Source: Enterobacteriaceae bacterium UBA5654
GTDB taxonomy: Bacteria > Pseudomonadota > Gammaproteobacteria > Enterobacterales > Enterobacteriaceae
DNA length: 43,833 bases
Assembly (NCBI GenBank): GCA_002421005.1
Contig: DIJC01000018.1
Coordinates: 183,168-227,000, forward strand
Reading direction: 5' to 3'
Shown here piece by piece: positions 1 through 7,780 of the stretch. The position numbers were made by a program, and so were the translations under genes. The notes beneath the pieces were generated by a model. It made no database searches and was not told the DNA's origin. It saw only the letters and a list, made by a program, of their open reading frames with translations. How positions within the stretch are numbered: the first letter of the stretch is position 1; each line of letters opens with the position of its first letter.

Positions 1-140
1 GGAGAGGGTCGGGGAGAGGGTGAATTGCCGGTACGGTGCCGCCCTCTCCCAAAGGGAGAAAGAACTGTCCGAGTGCGGGATGACGTCCGGCGGCGGTTTT
101 CTCCCTCTCCCTAAGGGAGAGGGTCGGGGTGAGGGGGAGC
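1..140. repeat. REP-like intergenic repeats (two copies, one partial)
   Basis: Two related GC-rich units lie downstream of the ATPase gene. Positions 103-123 form a near-perfect hairpin (CCCTCTCCCT, one base, AGGGAGAGGG) followed by a GGTCGGGGTGAGGG tail. A shorter hairpin lies at 43-58, and another copy of the tail (GAGAGGGTCGGGGAGAGGG) opens the window at 2-20. Units of this kind are common dispersed intergenic repeats in Enterobacter and Klebsiella relatives. They lie just past the stop of a minus-strand operon, where such repeats often stabilise mRNA 3' ends. No T-tract follows, so this is not a classical intrinsic terminator. Confidence 0.7.
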
Positions 141-158
141 AACAACCCTGAAGCCCCT

Positions 159-1286
159 TTACAGCGAAATATTCTGCTCCGTATCCGCATCAAAAATGTG
201 GCACCGGCTCATCTCGAACCTGAAATACACCTGCCCGTTCAGCCCCAGCGCCAGTATCGGCTTTGCGTCATCGGACGGAATACGCGCCGTCAGTTCATAC
301 TCCCCCACCTGCAAATAAAGGAAAAATTCGTGGCCCATATTCTCGATGCGCACCAGCGTCCCTTTGCCGCAGGAATCGGTGAACGGCTCGGCAGATACTG
401 CGACATATTCCGGGCGAATACCGAAAAACACCTCACTTTCCACATAGCTGGCGACCTTCTCCTGCTGCTGCGCGTTCAGCGGCAGCGTGTCATCACCTAC
501 CGTCACATGCAGGCCGTCTTCTTTCCTGACGATGTTAGCCGGTTTGATATTCATCTCCGGCGCGCCAATAAACCCGGCGACAAACATATTTTTCGGGAAG
601 TGATACAGATTATCGGGTGTATCCACCTGCATAATGTGCCCCAGCTTCATCACGCAAATCCGGTCGCCCATGGTCATTGCTTCGGTTTGATCGTGGGTGA
701 CATACACGGTCGTCGCTGGTTTCCCGGAACGTTTGAGCTGCTTATGCAAATCAGAAATGCGGATGCGCATCGACGCACGCAGTTTGGCATCCAGATTCGA
801 CAGCGGTTCATCAAACAGAAATACGTCCGGTTTTTTCACAATCGCCCGGCCGACCGCCACGCGCTGGGCCTGACCGCCGGAAAGCTGACGCGGCAGCCGG
901 TCGAGCAGTTCCTCCAGCTCGAGAATTTTCGCCACTTCATTCACCAGGCTGGTCATTTCCGCCTTCGGCATCTTGCCGAGCTTCAGACCAAACGCCAGGT
1001 TTTCGCGCACCGTCATATGCGGATAGAGCGCGTAATTCTGAAACACCATCGCGATGCCGCGCGCTTTCGGCGCGAGATTATTCACGATTTTCTCGCCGAT
1101 ACGGATCTCACCGCCGCTGACGCTCTCCAGCCCCGCCAACATTCGCAGAGTGGTTGATTTCGCGCAGCCTGACGGCCCGACAATCACCATAAATTCTCCA
1201 TCGGCGATGTGAAGATCGATACCATGTACCGCTTTGAAACCGTTGGAGTAAACCTTTTCCAGCTTATTAAAAATCACTTCAGCCAT
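159..1286 (-). CDS. Carbohydrate ABC transporter ATP-binding protein, MalK/UgpC family (TogA-like)
   Basis: Cytoplasmic ATPase of a binding-protein-dependent sugar importer, 375 residues, the usual length for the CUT1/MalK-UgpC family. Visible motifs are Walker A GPSGCAKST (residues 37-45, Lys43), Q-loop Gln83, the ABC signature LSGGQ (135-139), Walker B FLFDE (156-160) and an H-loop in THDQTEA. The C-terminal third carries the TOBE-like regulatory domain of this subfamily (GAPEMNI, FGIRPEY). The Walker A has Ala where most ABC proteins have Gly (GCGKS); I recall the same variant in TogA and other UgpC-like proteins, so it is not a defect. It is the last of three co-oriented genes, 12 bases after the second permease. 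The oligogalacturonide substrate is inferred from remembered TogA similarity and a KdgR-like box upstream. No solute-binding protein gene lies within the window. Confidence 0.85.
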   Translation of the reverse strand: MAEVIFNKLEKVYSNGFKAVHGIDLHIADGEFMVIVGPSGCAKSTTLRMLAGLESVSGGEIRIGEKIVNNLAPKARGIAMVFQNYALYPHMTVRENLAFGLKLGKMPKAEMTSLVNEVAKILELEELLDRLPRQLSGGQAQRVAVGRAIVKKPDVFLFDEPLSNLDAKLRASMRIRISDLHKQLKRSGKPATTVYVTHDQTEAMTMGDRICVMKLGHIMQVDTPDNLYHFPKNMFVAGFIGAPEMNIKPANIVRKEDGLHVTVGDDTLPLNAQQQEKVASYVESEVFFGIRPEYVAVSAEPFTDSCGKGTLVRIENMGHEFFLYLQVGEYELTARIPSDDAKPILALGLNGQVYFRFEMSRCHIFDADTEQNISL

Positions 1287-1298
1287 GATATTTCCCTT

Positions 1299-2201
1299 TT
1301 AGCCCTTAATCCCGCTGCTGGTAACGCCCTGTACGAAGTAGCGCTGCGCCAGGAAGAAAACAATAATGGACGGCAGAATGGCAATACTTGCCATCGCCAG
1401 AATTTCATTCCACGGCGCGCCTTCGGTAACGTCGATGGACATTTTCAGCGCCAGTGCGATGGGATATTTATCCACGCTGTAGACGTAAATCAGCGGCCCG
1501 ATAAAGTCATTCATCGACCACATGAACTGGAACAACGCCACGGAAATAATCGCCGGTCGCAGGATCGGCACCACCACGTACCACAGCACCTGAGCGGAGT
1601 TGCAGCCGTCAATCTGCGCCGCCTCTTCCATATCGCGCGGCACGCCGCGCAAAAACTGGATCAGCATGAACACGAAGAAACCCTGGGTGGCAAAAGCGGT
1701 CGGCAGGTACAGCGGCAGATAGCTGTTCAGCATTCCCATTTCACGGAACATCAGGTACTGCGGGATCAGCAGCACGGTGCCCGGCAGCAGCATGGTGGCG
1801 ATGAGCGTGGAAAACCAAAATTTTTTCCACGGAATTTCAAAACGGGCAAAACCATACGCCACGAGGGTGGAGGAGATAATCGTCAGGATCACTTTCGGGA
1901 TCACATACTTCAGCGTGTTCAGCATATAGTGACCGAATGTGTATTCGGTGCCGGTTTTCCAGCCGTTAATAAAGCCATCCCACGTCGCGTTGGCGGGCCA
2001 CAGACTCAGAGTGGTGAAGATCTCGTGATTCGGTTTAAACGCCGCCGAGAACATCCATGCCAGCGGATAGAGCATCAGCAGGCCGATGAACAACAGAATG
2101 GCGTAACGCACGCCAGCGTTGATCTTCTGGCGGCGCAGCGTGCGTGCCACTTCGCGCTGCGCGTCGCTCATCGTCGACGTATTAAGTTGTATATCAGCCA
2201 T
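1299..2201 (-). CDS. Carbohydrate ABC transporter permease, MalG family (TogN-like)
   Basis: Inner-membrane permease of about 300 residues with roughly six hydrophobic segments. The EAA loop that docks the ATPase reads EEAAQIDGCNSAQVLWYVVVP, and the C-terminus (QRYFVQGVTSSGIKG) is the standard CUT1 MalG-type ending. I place the start at 2201 (MADIQLN), not the longer frame beginning at 2267: GGGAGG sits just upstream and the ATG overlaps the stop of the preceding permease by 8 bases, typical of translational coupling. It pairs with the 2194-3084 permease to form the membrane channel. Family assignment is firm; the exact sugar is inferred. Confidence 0.85.
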   Translation of the reverse strand: MADIQLNTSTMSDAQREVARTLRRQKINAGVRYAILLFIGLLMLYPLAWMFSAAFKPNHEIFTTLSLWPANATWDGFINGWKTGTEYTFGHYMLNTLKYVIPKVILTIISSTLVAYGFARFEIPWKKFWFSTLIATMLLPGTVLLIPQYLMFREMGMLNSYLPLYLPTAFATQGFFVFMLIQFLRGVPRDMEEAAQIDGCNSAQVLWYVVVPILRPAIISVALFQFMWSMNDFIGPLIYVYSVDKYPIALALKMSIDVTEGAPWNEILAMASIAILPSIIVFFLAQRYFVQGVTSSGIKG

Positions 2202-3084
2202 TTTTGCCTCCCTTATCAGCGGAATAAAACACCCAGTATTTCGACGTTTTAAAGGCGACGGAGGCAAAGACCGCCACCACCAGGAACAATATCCACGCCA
2301 GCGCTGCGCCGTAGCCCATATCGAAATATTTGAACGCGGTGTCGTAGATATAGAGTGAGAACAGATAGGTGTAATAGGTCGGGCCGCCGCCGGTGATGAC
2401 GTAAGGGCCGGTAAATTCCTGGAAGGTGCCGCTGGTCTGCATAATGAAATTAAAGAAAATCACCGGCGTGATCAGCGGAATAGTGACCCGGGTAAACATC
2501 TGCCATTTGCTGGCACCGTCGATCATCGCCGCTTCATATTGTGACTGCGGAACGTTTTGCAGCGCCGCGAGGAAAATCACCATTGATGAGCCGAACTGCC
2601 AGACCGAAAGCAGCGTGACCGACAGCAGAGCCAGCGGTGGTTCGCCCAGCCAGTTGATCGGGTCCATACCAACCAGGCTGCAAAAATTATTCAGCAAACC
2701 ATCGATGGCAAACAGCGCGCGCCATAATACGGCGATGGCGACCGAACTGCCGAGAATCGATGGAATATAGTAAGCGGTACGGAAAAAGCCGATCCCGCGC
2801 AGTTTAAAATTGAGCACAAACGCGATGCCTAACGCGAAGGCCAGCTTAAGAGGAATGGTTAAAAAGACATAGGCAAAGGTCACGCCCATTGATTTCCAGA
2901 ACAGCATATCGTCGTTCAGCATATAACGATAATTTTCAATGCCGTTGAAGACCGGAGGACTCATCAGGTCATACTCAGTAAAGCTGAGTATAAAAGAGGA
3001 AACAAAGGGGAACGCGGTGAAGATAATGAGTCCGATGATATAGGGTGATATCCATGCCAGCCCCAGCAGCCTGTTTTCATTCAT
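2194..3084 (-). CDS. Carbohydrate ABC transporter permease, MalF family (TogM-like)
   Basis: First gene of the transporter operon, 296 residues, inner membrane. The N-terminal hydrophobic segment (LLGLAWISPYIIGLIIF) and the EAA loop (EAAMIDGASKWQMFTRVTIP, about residues 184-203) are classical for MalF-type CUT1 permeases; it lacks the large periplasmic P2 loop of MalF itself. The sequence TGGGPTYYTYLFSLYIYDTAF is typical of sugar permeases in this family. Length and sequence resemble TogM of pectinolytic enterobacteria as I remember it. Expression probably starts in the AT-rich region 3085-3300, which carries a KdgR-like site. Confidence 0.85.
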   Translation of the reverse strand: MNENRLLGLAWISPYIIGLIIFTAFPFVSSFILSFTEYDLMSPPVFNGIENYRYMLNDDMLFWKSMGVTFAYVFLTIPLKLAFALGIAFVLNFKLRGIGFFRTAYYIPSILGSSVAIAVLWRALFAIDGLLNNFCSLVGMDPINWLGEPPLALLSVTLLSVWQFGSSMVIFLAALQNVPQSQYEAAMIDGASKWQMFTRVTIPLITPVIFFNFIMQTSGTFQEFTGPYVITGGGPTYYTYLFSLYIYDTAFKYFDMGYGAALAWILFLVVAVFASVAFKTSKYWVFYSADKGGKNG

Positions 3085-3218
3085 GCTTATCTTCCTGGTG
3101 ATGAAATGTTAAGTTTCTTATTTAATACCGTGTATTTAATGGGTTAAATGTATAAATAAATTAACATCAAAGTGGTTTTTATAGTGATATGTTACCATAC
3201 AAGTTATTTAATGATAAA

Positions 3219-3234
3219 ATTCAACATGTTGAAT
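3219..3234. promoter_or_regulatory. 16-bp perfect palindrome, candidate operator
   Basis: ATTCAACATGTTGAAT is its own reverse complement over all 16 bases. It lies about 135 bp upstream of the transporter start codon in AT-rich DNA, 15 bp from the KdgR-like box. Perfect palindromes of this size in promoter regions are usually sites for dimeric repressors. I do not recognise the cognate factor; it does not match the UxuR, ExuR, GalR or KdgR consensus I remember. Confidence 0.5.
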
Positions 3235-3249
3235 GCCTTTATTCATAAT

Positions 3250-3264
3250 TGAAAAGCGGTTTCA
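3250..3264. promoter_or_regulatory. KdgR-like operator
   Basis: TGAAAAGCGGTTTCA has perfect TGAAA/TTTCA arms with a 5-base spacer, matching the core of the KdgR box (TGAAA-N5-TTTCA). KdgR represses pectin and oligogalacturonide catabolism genes, including togMNAB, in enterobacteria. The site is about 165 bp upstream of the permease start, compatible with repression only if the promoter lies well upstream. Confidence 0.45.
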
Positions 3265-3685
3265 GTGGATTTTATGGGTATTTTGGCAGGCGCGATCTGT
3301 TTGATGGTGAAAATGTGATCAAAGTCGGAATGTTATTTCCAAATAGTGATGCGCGTAGAGATTATGAACATTTCTTCTTGCGGTAAAAGCGGAAGGATAA
3401 TTTCAGAATAATGAAATAATTATACATAAAAACATTCAGGTATGTTAATAAGGCGAAAAATGCGGAATGGCGTTACGGTATTAACGAATAAAAATCCGCG
3501 TCGGGAAATTGTGGCAAGAAATAAATTTTCCGTAGAGATGATATCAGGCTGACACCGCTGTGGGTGAAAAGCGTCTCCCGGCTCATTAGTTTCCTTTAAT
3601 CTAGCGCAGCAGGAGCAAGAAAAAGCAGTAGCAAGCCGATCGCAACTTTGTTTTACTGGCGTTTTGCCTACAAAAGGATGACAGG

Positions 3686-4378
3686 ATGAAAACGCTGGGT
3701 TTGCTGGGCGGCATGAGCTGGGAATCAACCATTCCTTATTATCGGTTACTCAACGAGGGCGTGAAGCAGCGTCTGGGCGGTTTGCACTCCGCCAGCCTGC
3801 TGTTGCACAGCGTTGATTTTCACGAGATCGAAGCGTGCCAGGCCAGCGGCGAATGGGATAAAGCCGGAGAAATACTGGCGCAGGCGGCGCTGGGATTGCA
3901 GCAGGCTGGCGCAGAAGGCATTGTGCTGTGTACCAACACGATGCACAAAGTGGCAGAGCAGATCGAATCACGCCTGGCGGTGCCGTTCCTGCACATTGCC
4001 GACGCGACCGGGCGAGCCATTGTGAAACAGGGCAAAAGCCGGGTGGCGCTGCTCGGCACGCGCTATACGATGGAGCAGGATTTTTATCGCGGGCGACTGG
4101 CGCAGCAGTTCGGCATTGAAACCGTCATTCCGCCAGCCGACGATCGCCAGCGCATTAACCAGATTATTTTCGACGAACTGTGCCTCGGCGTCTTCACCGA
4201 CAGCGCGCGCGATGAGTATGTCCAGATCATCGAAAGCCTGGCGGAGCAAGGCGTGGAAGGCGTCATTTTCGGCTGTACCGAAATCGGCCTGCTGGTGCCG
4301 GTAGAACGCAGCCCGCTGGCGGTCTTTGATACCACCGCCATTCACGCCGCAGACGCAGTGGATTTTATGCTCTCTTAA
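3686..4378 (+). CDS. ygeA: Amino acid racemase, Asp/Glu racemase superfamily (YgeA)
   Basis: 230 residues, the same length as E. coli YgeA, a broad-specificity amino-acid racemase that does not need PLP. The two catalytic cysteines of the superfamily are visible: Cys82 in VLCTNTMH and Cys197 in FGCTEIG. The N-terminus MKTLGLLGGMSWEST is the family hallmark. AGGATGACAGG precedes the ATG. The gene ends tail-to-tail with lysR, the stop regions overlapping by 14 bases (4365-4378). E. coli YgeA acts best on homoserine and related amino acids (family knowledge); the physiological role is uncertain but its place beside lysA/lysR is conserved. Confidence 0.95.
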   Translation: MKTLGLLGGMSWESTIPYYRLLNEGVKQRLGGLHSASLLLHSVDFHEIEACQASGEWDKAGEILAQAALGLQQAGAEGIVLCTNTMHKVAEQIESRLAVPFLHIADATGRAIVKQGKSRVALLGTRYTMEQDFYRGRLAQQFGIETVIPPADDRQRINQIIFDELCLGVFTDSARDEYVQIIESLAEQGVEGVIFGCTEIGLLVPVERSPLAVFDTTAIHAADAVDFMLS

Positions 4379-5291
4379 GCATCGCCTCCAGCGGCGCGGT
4401 AATCCCCGGCAGGCTGGCCTGAAGATGATGGGTAAACGCCTCTACCAGCGCCGAAACCGGGCGATGCAGCGGGCGGATCAGGCTGACGGTAAACGGCACC
4501 GCCACGCTGAACCGCCGCACCGCCACGCCGCTGCTGGCATAATCAAGCGCGGTCAGCGGATTAACCACTGAAATGCCTGCGCCCGCCCGCACCAGCGCGC
4601 AAATCGACGCCGCGCTGTGCGTCTCGACCACCATCCGCCGTTTCACCTGATGCTCGCTGAATAATGCATCCAGCAACTGCCGATAGCTGTCCGTGCGCGA
4701 CAGGCTGATGTAATTCTCGCCGTGGAAATCAGCGGGCGTCAGCATTTCACGGGCGGCCAGCGGGTGATCCTGCGGCAGCACGCACACTTCATTCAGCGTC
4801 AGCAGCGGCGTGCGCTCGGTGCCCGCTGGCGTATGCAGGGTTTCGGTCAGTCCCAAATCATGACGCTGCGCGGACAGCCACTCTTCCAGCAGTGGCGACT
4901 CCTGCGGCACAATATTCAGACTGACTTCCGGGTAGCGCGCCAGAAACGGTTGCAGCAGCAGCGGCAGAAACGACTGGGAAAATACCGGCAGGCAGACCAC
5001 CGACAGCTCGCCCTGACGAAACTCGCGCAGGCTCTCCGCCGCGCTGACGATGCGGTCCAGCCCGTACCAGGAGCGCTGAACTTCCTCAAACAGCCGTAGC
5101 CCCTGCACCGTCGGATGCAGCCTGCCGCGCGCGCGTTCGAACAGCTTTAACCCCAGCACTTTCTCAAAGCGGGCCAGCTCGCGGCTGACGGTCGGCTGGG
5201 AGGTGTGCAGGATCTGCGCGGCCCCGGTGACGTTGCCGGTGGTCATGACCGCGTGAAAAATTTCGATATGGCGCAAATTAACGGCGGGCAT
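4365..5291 (-). CDS. lysR: LysR, transcriptional activator of lysA
   Basis: Founding member of the LysR family, 308 residues (E. coli 311 as I remember it). An N-terminal winged helix-turn-helix (NLRHIEIFHAV through TSQPTVSRELARFEK, about residues 4-60) is followed by a co-inducer domain that binds diaminopimelate. It activates the divergent lysA when diaminopimelate is available and lysine is low. The start at 5291 (MPAVNLRH) is preferred over a longer frame beginning at 5324: GGAG lies about 7 bases upstream and the product then matches known LysR N-termini. It is divergent from lysA across a 120-bp shared control region. Confidence 0.95.
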   Translation of the reverse strand: MPAVNLRHIEIFHAVMTTGNVTGAAQILHTSQPTVSRELARFEKVLGLKLFERARGRLHPTVQGLRLFEEVQRSWYGLDRIVSAAESLREFRQGELSVVCLPVFSQSFLPLLLQPFLARYPEVSLNIVPQESPLLEEWLSAQRHDLGLTETLHTPAGTERTPLLTLNEVCVLPQDHPLAAREMLTPADFHGENYISLSRTDSYRQLLDALFSEHQVKRRMVVETHSAASICALVRAGAGISVVNPLTALDYASSGVAVRRFSVAVPFTVSLIRPLHRPVSALVEAFTHHLQASLPGITAPLEAMLKRA

Positions 5292-5341
5292 ACAGGCTCC
5301 GGTCGAATGAATAATCCATATCATTTTTGCATAGACTCACG

Positions 5342-5360
5342 ATAAAACGATATTTTTTAT
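5342..5360. promoter_or_regulatory. Candidate LysR binding site (LTTR box)
   Basis: ATAAAA-N7-TTTTAT, an inverted repeat containing the T-N11-A pattern recognised by LysR-type regulators. It lies in the lysR-lysA intergenic region, about 52 bp upstream of the lysA start, where LysR would bind both to activate lysA and to control its own gene. Confidence 0.5.
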
Positions 5361-5411
5361 TCGCTCTGACCTGTGGCGTAATGCTGAAAAGCATGATTAA
5401 TGGAGTTCTTT

Positions 5412-6674
5412 ATGCCACGCTCGTTGCATACCACCGACAGCGACCTCAACGCTGAAAACCTGTTACGCCTCCCCGCCGAATTCGGCTGCCCGGTCTGGGT
5501 CTATGACGCGCAAATCATTCGCCGCCAAATCGCGCTGTTAAGCCATTTTGACGTGGTGCGCTTTGCGCAGAAAGCCTGCTCGAATATTCATATTCTGCGT
5601 CTGATGCGCGAGCAGGGCGTGAAGGTGGATTCCGTTTCGCTGGGTGAAATCGAGCGTGCGCTGGCGGCAGGCTACGATCCACAGGCGCACCCGGACGACG
5701 TGGTGTTCACCGCCGATCTCATCGACAGCGCGACGCTTGCGCGGGTGCGTGAATTGCAGATCCCGGTTAACGCCGGGTCGGTGGATATGCTGGAACAACT
5801 GGGACAGGTTTCGCCGGGGCATCGTGTCTGGCTGCGGGTCAATCCTGGCTTCGGTCACGGTCACAGTCAGAAAACCAATACCGGCGGCGAAAACAGCAAG
5901 CACGGCATCTGGTATGGCGATCTGCCTGCGGCGCTGGCAACCCTTGAGCGCCACGGCCTGAAACTCATCGGCATTCATATGCACATTGGCTCCGGGGTGG
6001 ACTACGGCCATCTGGCGCAGGTTTGCGGCGCGATGGTGCAACTGGTGATCGACTCCGGGCAGGATCTGCAAGCCATCTCCGCAGGCGGCGGTTTATCGAT
6101 CCCGTATCACGAAGGCGATGAAACCATCGATACCGACCACTATTTTGGCCTGTGGGATGCCGCCCGTCAGCAAATCGCCCGCCATCTTGGGCATCACGTT
6201 AAGCTGGAAATCGAGCCGGGACGTTTTCTGGTGGCGGAATCCGGCGTGCTGGTGGCGCAGGTGCGCAGCGTCAAAGCGATGGGGGCCCGCCACTTTGTGC
6301 TGATTGACGCGGGCTTTAACGATTTAATGCGCCCGGCGATGTACGGCAGCTATCACCATATCAGCGCGCTGGCGGCGGACGGGCGCGATCTCAGCGCTGC
6401 GCCGACGCTGGAAACGGTGATTGCCGGGCCGCTGTGTGAATCCGGCGATGTCTTCACCCAGCAGGAAGGGGGCAAAGTGGAAACCCGCGCGCTGCCTGCC
6501 GTGGTGCCGGGAGATTATCTGGTGCTGCATGATACCGGTGCTTACGGCGCGTCGATGTCGTCCAACTACAACAGCCGCCCGTTGCTACCGGAAGTGCTGT
6601 TTGATGGCGGTCGCGCACGGCTGATTCGCCGCCGCCAGACCATTGAAGAATTACTGGCGCTGGAATTACTTTGA
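5412..6674 (+). CDS. lysA: Diaminopimelate decarboxylase
   Basis: PLP enzyme catalysing the last step of lysine synthesis, meso-diaminopimelate to L-lysine plus CO2. 420 residues, identical in length to E. coli LysA. The PLP lysine is Lys54 in RFAQKACSN; the HIGSG glycine loop and the GPLCESGD motif of fold-type III decarboxylases are present. The start at 5412 (MPRSLHTT) follows GGAG by about 7 bases; the in-frame ATG 12 bases earlier has no such site. Activated by LysR from the divergent gene. Its end overlaps the end of the convergent LacI-family gene by 9 bases, marking one edge of the accessory insertion. Confidence 0.97.
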   Translation: MPRSLHTTDSDLNAENLLRLPAEFGCPVWVYDAQIIRRQIALLSHFDVVRFAQKACSNIHILRLMREQGVKVDSVSLGEIERALAAGYDPQAHPDDVVFTADLIDSATLARVRELQIPVNAGSVDMLEQLGQVSPGHRVWLRVNPGFGHGHSQKTNTGGENSKHGIWYGDLPAALATLERHGLKLIGIHMHIGSGVDYGHLAQVCGAMVQLVIDSGQDLQAISAGGGLSIPYHEGDETIDTDHYFGLWDAARQQIARHLGHHVKLEIEPGRFLVAESGVLVAQVRSVKAMGARHFVLIDAGFNDLMRPAMYGSYHHISALAADGRDLSAAPTLETVIAGPLCESGDVFTQQEGGKVETRALPAVVPGDYLVLHDTGAYGASMSSNYNSRPLLPEVLFDGGRARLIRRRQTIEELLALELL

Positions 6675-7682
6675 ATTGAAGTACGGCCCCGTCGTGACCG
6701 AATCGCGCAGCACCAGCTTGCCGGTAAACGGCGGGATCGGCTCCGGCGGTTCGCCGCTGACCAGTTTCATCGCCTGATCAATCGCCGTGGCTATCATCGT
6801 GTCGATGGGTAAATACACGGTCGACAGCCCCGGCTCCAGCCAGCGGGCGCTGGGGGCATCGTCGAAGCCGAACAGGGACACATCCTGCGGAATACGCAGC
6901 CCCGCCTGGTGCAACGCCTTCGACGCGCCGAGGGCCATATCGTCGTTACAGGCGAACAGCGCGCTGAACCTGACGCCTTCCGCCAGCAGTTCCCGGCTTA
7001 GCTCGTAGCCGCCGGTCATGCCTGAATCACCGTATTTGATCTTCGCTTTATCAAGCGGAATACCGTGTTTTTCCAGCGCTTTACGATACCCCATCAGCCG
7101 TGCTTTGCCGGTCGGCGTATGGATTGGCGCGGTAATACAGGCGATATCGTGGTGGCCCTGGGCGATGAGAAAATCCACCGCCTGAAACGCCGCGTCCTGC
7201 TGCTCGAAGAAAACGCAGCGCTCACGCGCCTGGCTGACGTCGCGGTTTACAATCACCAGCGGCATCGGCAGCGACTGGATCAGCGACATCATCGTTTTTT
7301 CACTCATAAAGCGGGTATAGAGAACGATGGCGTCACAGTGGCGGTCCGCCAGCATCTGTATCGCCTGCTCTTCGCACTCCGGTGTGTCATGACCGTCGGT
7401 CACAATCAGCTGTTTACCGTAAGATTCTGTCTGCCGCGCCGCCTGCTGAAGCAGACGACCAAAGTAGAAGCCGTCAAAGGTAGAGACCACCAGGCCAATG
7501 CTGTTACTGGTGCGGTTAGCCAGCGAGCGGGCAAGAAAATTGGGCCGGTAGCCCAGTTCTTCCATCGCCTTAAAAACCTGCTGACGGGTGCTCTCTTTCA
7601 CCTGACCTGTGCCGTTCAGTACGCGGGAAACCGTCGCTTTCGACACCCCGGCGCGTAGTGAGACATCCAGCATTGTTGCCAT
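6666..7682 (-). CDS. LacI-family transcriptional regulator (probable beta-glucoside/oligosaccharide locus)
   Basis: 338 residues. N-terminal LacI helix-turn-helix with hinge (MLDVSLRAGVSKATVSRVLNGTG, about residues 4-26, then GYRPNFLARSLA), followed by a periplasmic-binding-protein-like sensor domain (IGLVVSTFDGFYFGRLLQQA; FACNDDMALGASKAL; SLFGFDD). AGGAAT precedes the ATG. It is co-oriented with and 98 bp downstream of the Dpp/Opp-like ABC genes and near the GH1 remnant, so it probably controlled that cluster. It resembles AscG-type regulators only at family level, so no symbol is given. The gene is intact although the transport/hydrolase cluster is broken. Confidence 0.85.
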   Translation of the reverse strand: MATMLDVSLRAGVSKATVSRVLNGTGQVKESTRQQVFKAMEELGYRPNFLARSLANRTSNSIGLVVSTFDGFYFGRLLQQAARQTESYGKQLIVTDGHDTPECEEQAIQMLADRHCDAIVLYTRFMSEKTMMSLIQSLPMPLVIVNRDVSQARERCVFFEQQDAAFQAVDFLIAQGHHDIACITAPIHTPTGKARLMGYRKALEKHGIPLDKAKIKYGDSGMTGGYELSRELLAEGVRFSALFACNDDMALGASKALHQAGLRIPQDVSLFGFDDAPSARWLEPGLSTVYLPIDTMIATAIDQAMKLVSGEPPEPIPPFTGKLVLRDSVTTGPYFNSK

Positions 7683-7780
7683 TATTTATTCCTGATGCCA
7701 CATGATAAGCCGCAGTTTAACACAGGGATTGTGTGGAAAAAGAACGGCTTCGCCAGGATTGTACATGGATCAACATAACG

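Larger units (their letters stand above)
3085..3685. other. AT-rich divergent intergenic region (transporter operon / ygeA)
   Basis: About 600 bases with no convincing gene, clearly AT-richer than the flanks. It must hold the promoter of the minus-strand transporter operon and that of plus-strand ygeA. Visible elements are a KdgR-like inverted repeat at 3250-3264, a 16-bp perfect palindrome at 3219-3234, a short inverted repeat ATTTCA-N6-TGAAAT at 3400-3417, and a CRP-like half site TGTGATCAAA near 3314. A small open frame on the minus strand (3420-3728) has no good ribosome site or recognisable product and overlaps ygeA, so I did not call it. Confidence 0.6.

Noticed and set aside
3420..3728. 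A 102-residue minus-strand open frame in the ygeA upstream region
   Set aside because: No ribosome site, no recognisable domain, low-complexity composition, and it overlaps the ygeA start; probably chance.
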